The notes under the pieces: model-generated
Databases searched by the model: none
The model's input: the letters and a program-made list of their open reading frames with translations, nothing else
Told to the model about the DNA's origin: nothing
Shown: positions 56,479 through 64,000 of the stretch, in pieces
Position numbering within the stretch: position 1 is the first letter of the stretch
Layout of the letters: each line of letters starts with the position of its first letter
Assembly: GCA_022376515.1 (NCBI GenBank)
Contig: WTXI01000136.1
Span: 35,460-99,459, forward strand
Length of the DNA stretch: 64,000 nucleotides
DNA from: Lactifluus volemus
Taxonomy: Eukaryota; Basidiomycota; Agaricomycetes; Russulales; Russulaceae
Direction: 5' to 3'
Made by a program: the position numbers and the translations under genes

Positions 56479-57357
56479 GCCGTCGCGCCCCGTCTTCAGG
56501 AACCCAACGAGTTGGAAATATTCGCGCTGTGGCATCACAGAACCACCCCTAAGTTGTCTGTCGTCATTCTCGCTGTCCTCGGCGTCCGTATGCTAACAAG
56601 AAACGGCCAGGTTATCCCCAATGCTACTTGGCATCGTCTTTGGACTGTTCGTGTCCGAATTTGAGGTCCATGTACTTTTCGTAGCTCTTTGCCCTTTACG
56701 TCCCTTTACGCCTTGCCCTTGAAAATGCCATGTCGCGCTGCTACACCTTTCCAGATCCGTCTAATATAGTATGTAAACCAACGTCCTCACTCTTCTCCCT
56801 CTCTAGCTGTATCGTTATAGCCTGTTCGTGCTTTGCGTTTACTGCTCATTCATACCATTATTATTTTTTCCTCCGTGTCCCGCTTATAGTATTCCAACAT
56901 CCTACCTGCTCTCGCACTTTTATGTTCCAAGTTTTGAGCCATGTTAGTGTTGTTTGAACAAAGAAATGAAAGACGGTTGACAAGTTCGTCGGTGCAGCAA
57001 AAGTGGGGATATGAAAAGTAGCTTGATCGGTACACCGTAGAACGAGGATGCCATGTCTTTGAACGCGAATTTCCCGAGTCCTCCCAAAAACTCCCAAAAG
57101 CTTGAACTAAGACCGAAAGATGACGAACCATGTGCCATATGGCTGCGTCGTTCAATTGATTATGGAGAAAGTAGTCAGTAACTAGCACTTTCTGTTGGCA
57201 CGTGAGAAAAAGGAGCTCGACGTTTAAATAGGAAGAAGGCCTCGCTCTGGTCGTCATTTCGCGGAAAGAACGTCCTACTAGTAGCCGTCGTGGCGTACCA
57301 TGTGCCAGTGTTGGACTGGAAACCATATATAGTAGAGATATCCAAAGATGGTAAATG

Positions 57358-57437
57358 AATCGGCTCGAAAACCGCTCGAGCGGCTTATCTGCCGTTTAGC
57401 TCTGCGGCTCGGTTTGAATCGGCTCGGCTCGGCTTGC
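57358..57437. repeat. CGGCTCG short-repeat cluster
   Basis: CGGCTCG, GGCTCGG and CGCTCGAG words recur at least six times within 80 bases. Confidence 0.65.
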
Positions 57438-57471
57438 ACCTGCCTAACACAGTAACTGGACAACAATGCAA

Positions 57472-57494
57472 CTTGAAGCTAAGTTAGCTTCAAG
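57472..57494. repeat. Perfect 11-bp inverted repeat, 1-base spacer
   Basis: CTTGAAGCTAA, one G, then its exact reverse complement. It could extrude as a cruciform; its role is unknown. Confidence 0.85.
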
Positions 57495-58548
57495 CTTCAA
57501 GTTTGTGGCGCGCACCCAGCTTTCGTTGTTTTCCCACCTATCACGATGTATCCTCAGTGAATGAACCGATAGATACGTGGTTATTCTTCTAGCAGGTACT
57601 GCGGCAGGGAACGCACAAGTCTCTCATGCTCGAAGTAATTTGTTCTCGTTGGGATGACAAGTGCCGACGATCTTTGATTCCCAAACAAATTGCAGGTTTC
57701 CCGTCTCGTGGTCTTTATCAAATTGGGGCTCTTGTAGAGTATGTTAGAAGAAAATGATGGGGTGTTGGTTGCAGCCCCAGAACGGGGAACCGCCCGCTGC
57801 GCCGAGGAGGCAGCCACAGCACGAGGGTTGACACCGTGTCAACCACGCACCATCCGTGTATTCGCTGATGGGCTGACTCTATTTTGAAATAGGAAGTAAT
57901 GAAGCCTGGCCCTTTTTTACATCACTGTGGCTCGCAGAATCCACTGGCAGTTCAAGTCCTCTCTAGTCCATGTTTTGGAGGAAATGTACGCTATCGTCCC
58001 CATAGTCTCAGAGGGTGCTTATGTTGACCTGTTATCTAGCCTGTCGATAGCCGTCGGCGCTGTGTATTCCTCGCGGCCGCAGATAAACCTGCGGCGATTG
58101 TAGTAAGGAAACAATGTGATTCTCTCTTCACAATAAACTTTCTATCTCAGGCTACTTCTCAGCAGCATCATCCGTTTGGCTACTTAGTGCGTGATGCGCA
58201 TCCCTTGATCACTTTATCATTCTCCTTCTTGACTACTAGTTTTAACAGCTTCCTCGTTGAGGGCTTTAAGACCTTTCGTTTCCGTTTAGTTGCGCATTGA
58301 CATTCACCCATTTTCTAATAATCACTCTCTGAAAGACCATCTGTCCGTTGCCCGGGTCAGTTACCGTTTGCTTCCTATGATTGCGCATCAAGTGAAGAGT
58401 TCCAAAGAAATAGATCCGACGCCTCTAACGGTCACGGCTGCCCCTTCGCCTGCTCAGGTCAACTTAGATAACCACATGACGAAACTGTATTATATATTCC
58501 TGTTGTCGGTCCTAGAAATGACATCACTCGACCATGGGGGCTCAATGT

Positions 58549-59727
58549 TCACGACACCTCGTCATGAAGGAGGACGTATTCTCTATTAGAAGTCCCAAAC
58601 TTTAACACTGGATAGGTAGTCAGCACTCGCACACCAATCTTCACACATTTCATGGACGCACCGTCGCTCGCCTTGAGCTCGTAGTAGCGTGATGTTGGAA
58701 TGGCTTCGCCATTTACATGTGTCCCGTTAGTTGATTCGAGGTCAATCACGAAAGGCCTATATACGTCACCATACATACGATAGCACAGTGGAGATGGCCT
58801 TACTTTATCACGCCCTTAGAGCTCCCGAATTCATCCTTCTGTTGAACAAGCCGGTCTGTGAAGAAGGCAGTTGAACCAACCACACAGTAGCGGACATCAA
58901 GCGACGTACATTGAATCACGGCATGCTGCTTCGAGCATGATGGATGTTCGAGGGGTATGTCTGTAACGGTGCGATCACGACCTATCAGGTACGCGCTTTG
59001 CCTGTGTATGTGGAGCAAATCTATGTGACTCAATCGTTAAATAGATGTTGGGCACAGCCAGGGCCAGAGAATGGGAGTGGAAAGAAGGTCACATACCGAG
59101 TTGTTCGTCTCCTTTGAAAACGTAAAGCCTCCACCCCACCAGGGGTTTACGAGCCTCAGGAGGTTCATTGTACTTGAGCAGAGTGCTCGTTCCATCTCCA
59201 TTTTTTACCGTGTTTGTTGCAGCTGCGAGCAAACCCGATGGGGCGAAGTTGGGTTTCGTTTTGTCCTCCAATGGAGCGGATGTTGAGCGGGAACGCGGAC
59301 GAGAATGTCGAGGAGAAGCAGAGCGCCGTGAGGAGCTCTCGCGTTCTCCATCACGGTCACGGCGGCTGCGGTCATCTCGAAAGCCTCTATCACGGTAGTC
59401 CTCCCGTTTCGAGCGGTCATCGTCGTGTCGGTTTGTATATTGGTTGTCTCTGCTCCCGTCCCTTGTCCGTCTGCCATCATCACGGCCATTATAGTCACCC
59501 TTTGTTCTCCGCCTGTCATCGCCATCATCCCTTCTTCGTCTGTCCTCACGATAGTCTCGTCGCGTGTCCCTCTCCGAGACCCTTCGGTCTCTGCGGCTAT
59601 CGCGTGGTTCCTCGTCTGCACTGCGTCTGTAATCGTCCGATTCCCCCCATCGACTGTGGTACCTGTCCCGGTTTTCAGGGTCGCGATGCCTTCCTGACAA
59701 GTCTGGTAGGGGAGAGCGTCGTGACAT
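58549..59727 (-). CDS. FHA-domain protein, SNIP1/Pml1 type (RES complex)
   Basis: Nuclear FHA protein matching human SNIP1 and yeast Pml1, part of the pre-mRNA retention and splicing complex. The ATG at 59727 gives MSRRSPLPDLSGRHRDPENR, followed by about 130 residues of Arg/Asp/Ser-rich sequence of splicing-factor character. After PNFAPSGLL come YNEPPEARKPLVGWRLYVFK and, over an intron, LDLLHIHRQSAYLIGRD, then TDIPLEHPSCSKQHAVIQ (FHA core with the phosphopeptide-binding Arg and Ser). Two further introns give YRLVQQKDEFGSSKGVIKP, FVIDLESTNGTHVNGE (NGT motif) and RYYELKASD. The last exon reads VLKFGTSNREYVLLHDEVS with stop at 58549. All exons join in frame. It diverges from the PRM10-like gene across 139 bp. 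Confidence 0.92.
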
Positions 59728-59866
59728 TGTTGAATAGGAAGTGGCTGTGGGGAGTTAGAAAAATAGGGTTAGGGGTACCTATCCGTCTGAAACGGAATCT
59801 AGTTATGGGGCCGTCAGACGGCCCGCCTAGTTCGCCGAAAAGCAGGTCTTTCCCCTCTCTAATCTA
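59728..59866. promoter_or_regulatory. 139-bp divergent promoter with palindrome and telobox
   Basis: It lies between the SNIP1-type gene (-) and the PRM10-type gene (+). It contains TAGGGTTAGGGG at 59763-59774, a telobox-like word, and a perfect 17-base palindrome at 59808-59824 (GGGCCGTC, A, GACGGCCC). TCCGT...ACGGA forms a further short dyad at 59782-59796. Confidence 0.55.
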
Positions 59867-62370
59867 ATGTCGCACCATCACTCAGAGAATGGCGATACTA
59901 CACGGGTCACTCGGGAGTCGAAGGAGCACTGCGGGTTAGGTGATAACTTTAGCCATGTTTCTCATACACCTTCCCCTTCCACTGCTACTCTACCTCTCAC
60001 TGAGGCTGCGGGAAATGGGCACAGCCCAATCCCAGCTGAAGAGCCTGGAAAACAAGATACGGATAGGCGGCACCTCCCCAATGCTGTTCTCGAGCCCTCT
60101 GCCATTTTTCGAGATTATCTGTCTCCTGGTGATCCTGTTGATGCGCGCCGAGCCTCAGATTCCAGTGAGGCGACCCTTTATGATAGGACTGAAGAGGAAA
60201 TGCAACGATCTCTCAAGAGTGTTTCTCTATCATCTTATCAGCATCCGAATGATATCGTATCGCCTCCGGACGCATACATTCATGGTGTCCCTCCACGCTC
60301 AGGTGTCTCACATCATTTTGGTCATAAGAGGTCACCAAAGAACACAGACTACAGTTCTGGCAACGAGGACAATGCATTACCGAATGACCTCACTCATCAG
60401 CCACCTCGCCATCGTGGTGTAGTATCGAATCTCCTAGAGCTCTCTCACGTCTCAGACCCGGCCCCGAATCGTGGTCATTATGGATTTGCTGCGTATCGTA
60501 CAGGGTCTCTTGGTGAGCCGTCTGGACGAGACACGCGCCCGCGTCTTTCACGTTTGTATTCACTTGGTGGATATGATGCTGAGGATCCAAGAATCACCGG
60601 TGCCACACGCGAGTCACTGGATGATCCCGCAGACCTTGAGAGGAATGTCAAGGAACGGATGGGTCTACGGTCCATGAGCTATAAGCAACGACGTAAAGAG
60701 GCACAAAAGATCAAGATTCGCTTCTTTGTAACATGTACGTCGAGTCGAGTTTTTGTTGGTTCAAGTTGATGAACGCTCACTGTTGATTATGTGAAGCGCT
60801 CCTGAATCGCCAGGAATTTATTATGAAGCTTGCTCGTGCGCTTATGACGTTCGGCGCTCCTTCTCACCGCATCGAGTCTCAGCTCGTCGCCGCTGCGCGC
60901 ATCCTCGAAGTTGACGCAGAGTTCATTCATCTCCCAAACATTTTCCTTTTATCATTTGCCGACCCGGAGACGTGTACCTCAGAAACACACTTCATCAAAT
61001 GTTCTGGTCGTCTCGCGCTCGGAAACCTGAAAGAGGTGCACCAGATTTACCGCCAGGTTGTACACGACGAGATGAGTGCGAAGCGAGCCACTGATCATCT
61101 CGACTCTCTACTTAATTCCAAGCCCATTTACGGCGTCTGGACCCGCTGTGCAATTGCCTTCTGCCTGTCGGCATTGATCTGCCCGCTGGCATTTGGAGGG
61201 TCATTCGTTGATATGTTCATCGCAGGGTTTGGTGCGCTTGTGCTCAGCTCGCTGCAGCTCACAGTGGTCGTGAAAAGCCAGCTGTATGCGAATGTGTTCG
61301 AGTAAGGACGTTCCTATCACTTTCCTTCGCTTCTCAGTCTGCCTTCTACAGGATTAGTATCGCCATCTTCATCTCATTCCTGGCCCGCGCGTTAAGCAGC
61401 ATCCACAGCGAGCTGTTTTGCTACACAGCGATCTCGTCGGCTGGGATTGTCTGTATCCTTCCGGGCTATCTCATTCGTAGGTTTGTAGGTCTGCGCCTGT
61501 TTCCTGGCTCACGCCTTTATAGTCAGCAGTTCTCTGGAGCTGGCTTCAAAGAATATGCTCTGCGGCTCTGTGAAGATGGTCTACGCCCTGATCTATACGC
61601 TGTTCCTCGGCTTCGGCCTGCAGATCGGCTCTGACTTCTACCTCTTGTTTAATCCCTCGGAACGGCATCGCCTCTCCTCTCTTGCAAACTCGCTCTTGCA
61701 TACCACTACCTTCTCGGGTACCTTCGTCTCAGCCAATTCCACACGTTTCGGCGAGAGCAAGCCTCTATTCGGTACCTTCGCGTTTACAAATGGGACATCG
61801 CTAAACGAGATGCACATCATCGGGGGTGCCATCGCTTGCCAGAGTTCCCGTGGTATCTGCAACCTTTCCCATTTTGGTCTCAGTTCATCACTGTGCCTGC
61901 GTTCTCAGTGCTCAGTTCTCTGGGCAACCTCCAGCCGTGGCGTTCCTGGGACCTTGTTGTCATGGTCGTCATCTCATGCATTTCGTTTTCGGCAAACAAA
62001 ACGGCAAACCACTTCATTTTCAATAGATCAGATGTTGTGTCCGCGATTGGCGCGTTTGTTGTGGGGTTATTGGGTAACGTGTACTCACGCCGATTTGGAG
62101 GCACGGCGTTCACAGCTATGGTCACCGGTGTGCTATTTCTGGTTCCGGTCCGTATATCGTTTTGCTCTCAGGTATTGGCGAGTCATTAAATGGATGGCGG
62201 TATAGTCTGGGCTGTCTCAAGCTGGGGGTCTCACGGCATCTGGCAGTGGCATTGACATTGGCGGTGCTATGATTGCCGTTACGATTGGTATCACGGTAGG
62301 GCTGTTTATGAGCCAGGCGCTCGTATACACGTTCGGGACGCGGAAAAACGCTGCGATCTTTTCATTCTGA
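59867..62370 (+). CDS. ThrE/DUF1212 membrane protein, Prm10-like
   Basis: Polytopic membrane protein of the ThrE family (yeast Prm10, 'pheromone-regulated membrane protein 10'; bacterial ThrE exports threonine). The ATG at 59867 gives MSHHHSENGDTT and about 270 disordered residues, then MSYKQRRKEAQKIKIRFF. An intron near 60737-60797 precedes the signature RALMTFGAPSHRIESQLVAA, then SFADPETCTSETHFIKCSG and helices (CAIAFCLSALICPLAFGG, ISIAIFISFLARAL). Later exons add SLELASKNMLCGSVKMVYAL, ALIYTLFLGFGLQIGSD, WRSWDLVVMVVISCISFSAN, VVSAIGAFVVGLLGNVYSR, AFTAMVTGVLFLVP, and IGGAMIAVTIGITVGLFMSQ. The stop TGA is at 62368-62370. Both ThrE halves are present. Substrate unknown. Confidence 0.9.
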
Positions 62371-63349
62371 TCTCGATGCATGCAAAACTTGGAGTGATCG
62401 CTTGTGTCATCCGTTTCTCAGTATTGTGCGTAGATTATTGTTTGATAAATTATGTTACCAGTGTCGGTGAAATGAAATGTCCGTCATCTCATAAAAGATT
62501 AGTTGCCGGGAAAAAGCGAGTGGAGGCAATTGCAGGATAAACAAAAGGTGCGGAATATCTACCACTAAAAATGTCTTGGTAATCTCACGGACAGGGAACG
62601 GCACTGTCGTCATTGTCATGGTATCGTTGGGCTTTCTGGTTCGAGGTCTGGGCCGCCGAGAAAGTGCGTCGAGGGAAGCCCTTTAACCTGTTTGACACGT
62701 GCGCCTTGTGCAGCACTGAAATGAAGGGCTGTGCCATCTACGGGGGAAACGAGAGCAGAGTCGGTAATGTGACGTGAACCTGGAGCGAGGGACCGATATA
62801 CGAAGGCACCGAGAAAAGGTTACTGTACTCGTGGGCTCAATTACGGTAAGGTCAACTTTAGTGCCGAAAAGGAAGGCATAAAGCTTGAAGCCAATCAGTC
62901 GAAGCCAGACTGGAAGCTCGAATGAGTGGAGAAAGCCCGAGAGGCGAGAGATAAGTATTACGGTGGGTGAGTGCACCAGGAATGTGATACAGTGTTAAAG
63001 ACGACAGAGTCACTAGGCTGTGGGTAACGGGTTTGGTGGGGCCGGCAATCCATACCACCGACCCCGACCCCGGGTCCTGTCCAACACTAATTCACTCGCC
63101 TAACAGAACAGCCGATCGGAATCTGAAACATGGCGTTGTGACATAGCGTGACTGACATATAGATTATCGTTCTCCGTTCAGGAACCGGGGCCCGGGTTCA
63201 AAAGAGTATTCATTCTTTCACCAATGCACAACGCTATCCCACACATGGACAAGTCTTCACGCTCCACGGTTCGGCCATCATGGCGTTTATAAACGTGAAC
63301 AAAGGCCACTTGGGGGTTCCTCTTTCTCCCGCTCATATCGAACCTCAAT
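62371..63349. other. Intergenic, Prm10-like gene to DUF2235 gene
   Basis: No gene is recognised on either strand. Confidence 0.5.
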
Positions 63350-64000
63350 ATGGCTATCCCCCTTGTGGCAAAGTCGACGGAGACTGGTAGAACCCCTCCC
63401 TCTGTCGGGCCCGAGGCCTATAATGATACCGTGGTTCCACCACCTTATGATGGCCGCCGACGCACCCTTGTCCTCTGTTTTGACGGGACGGGCGATCAAT
63501 TCGGCACAGATGTACGCTCATGACCCCTCCTGCCTTTGATGTGCGCCCCACCTGTGTCTTACTGTTGATCAATACCTCCTTTGTTTGTAGAATTCGAACA
63601 TCGTTCGGTTCTTCTCGATGCTCAAGAAGGACGATAAGAGTCAGCAGTTGGTCTACTACCAGGTTCGCACATGTGCTTCTTAGTGGTTCGAGAAGCCCGT
63701 TCAGACCCAACGCTCACAGGCTGGCATTGGGACATATACCATTCCGGAGATCATTACGCCACTCGCTGCAAGCGTCGATAAGAACTTTGACATGGCTTTG
63801 GGGATTCACCTTGACGCACACGTGATGGTGTGTTTTGCCGTTGACATTTGCGCGAGATTAGGCACGCTTATTGCCTCACCGCTCGCAGGAGGCTACGAGT
63901 TCTTGATGGAGAATTGTTTAGTTCACCGGATCCTCTTGCGCTGAAGAGTAGTTGGAACCAATCTTCGCCGCTAGACCACGCAGAGGATAAAATATGCATT
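63350..64000 (+). CDS. DUF2235 (Tle1-like alpha/beta hydrolase) protein, 5' part
   Basis: The ATG at 63350 gives MAIPLVAKSTETGRTPPSVG. The DUF2235 opening motif is RRTLVLCFDGTGDQFGTD, with the FDGT block. After a GTACGC...GTAG intron come NSNIVRFFSMLKKDDKSQQL and VYYQ, then after a second intron AGIGTYTIPEIITPLAA and LGIHLDAHVM. A third intron (from about 63829) leads to GGYEFLMENC before the window ends. The Ser nucleophile region (usually FGFSRGAYTAR) lies beyond 64000. Fungal members of this family are cytosolic hydrolases of unknown substrate; bacterial Tle1 members are phospholipases. The gene is cut by the window edge; nothing suggests it is broken. Confidence 0.85.

Larger units (their letters stand above)
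56479..58548. other. Intergenic, about 2 kb
   Basis: I recognise no gene on either strand. Notable are CGGCTCG repeats at 57358-57437 and a perfect inverted repeat at 57472-57494. Confidence 0.5.

Overview
The window is nuclear DNA of a filamentous basidiomycete. Almost every gene is cut by many short GT-AG introns of about 50-60 bases, there are no operons, and the gene content is eukaryotic: RecQ helicase, Rag GTPase, AMPK beta, APC2, MAPKK, AMP deaminase, SAGA and spliceosomal factors. The NACHT-ankyrin proteins with a Goodbye-type N-terminus and the repeat-rich accessory regions fit Agaricomycetes of the Rhizoctonia/Ceratobasidiaceae kind. That placement rests on recognised protein style, not on a database search.

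Layout. 1-2595: 3' part of a RecQ-family helicase. 4044-5243: GTR1/RagA-type GTPase. 7716-9437: AMPK/SNF1 beta subunit. 10015-13238: APC2 cullin subunit. 14019-15654: MAPKK of the Ste7/Fuz7/MEK type. 16.1-18.9 kb: AT-rich segments bracketing relics of a Fet3-type multicopper oxidase and perhaps a Grp170-like chaperone. 20409-22411 (-): cytochrome P450. 22.4-26.6 kb: gene-poor, with two long inverted repeats and a decayed KIN17 copy. 26662-29699 (-): AMP deaminase.

31.1-52.6 kb is the accessory heart of the window. Two tandem NACHT-ankyrin (NLR-like STAND) genes share near-identical NTPase domains and introns but carry about 13 and 9 ankyrin repeats. They are followed by two paralogous EXPERA/emopamil-binding-protein genes on the minus strand. 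Between the EBP copies lies a decayed cullin-4-like fragment, split by an 8-kb Ty3/gypsy chromovirus with 593-bp LTRs and a CACAC target duplication. The element has an intact-looking pol with chromodomain, an extra cysteine-rich 3' ORF, and a gag broken by a second insertion of about 400 bp with its own CCTCC target duplication. That inner insertion ends in a copy of its own exon sequence from which a 56-nt GT-AG intron has been exactly removed, which points to reverse transcription of a spliced transcript.

53.5-64 kb returns to housekeeping genes: SGF29 (-), a C2H2 zinc-finger protein (+), a SNIP1/Pml1-type FHA protein (-) diverging over 139 bp from a PRM10/ThrE-type membrane protein (+), and the 5' part of a DUF2235 hydrolase gene.

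Functional links are loose. AMPK beta, GTR1 and AMP deaminase all belong to energy and nutrient sensing or adenylate balance. The MAPKK belongs to the mating/filamentation cascade. The NLR pair is the likeliest self/non-self or immune-type component. Exon structures were read by eye from splice signals and protein-family continuity and should be treated as models.
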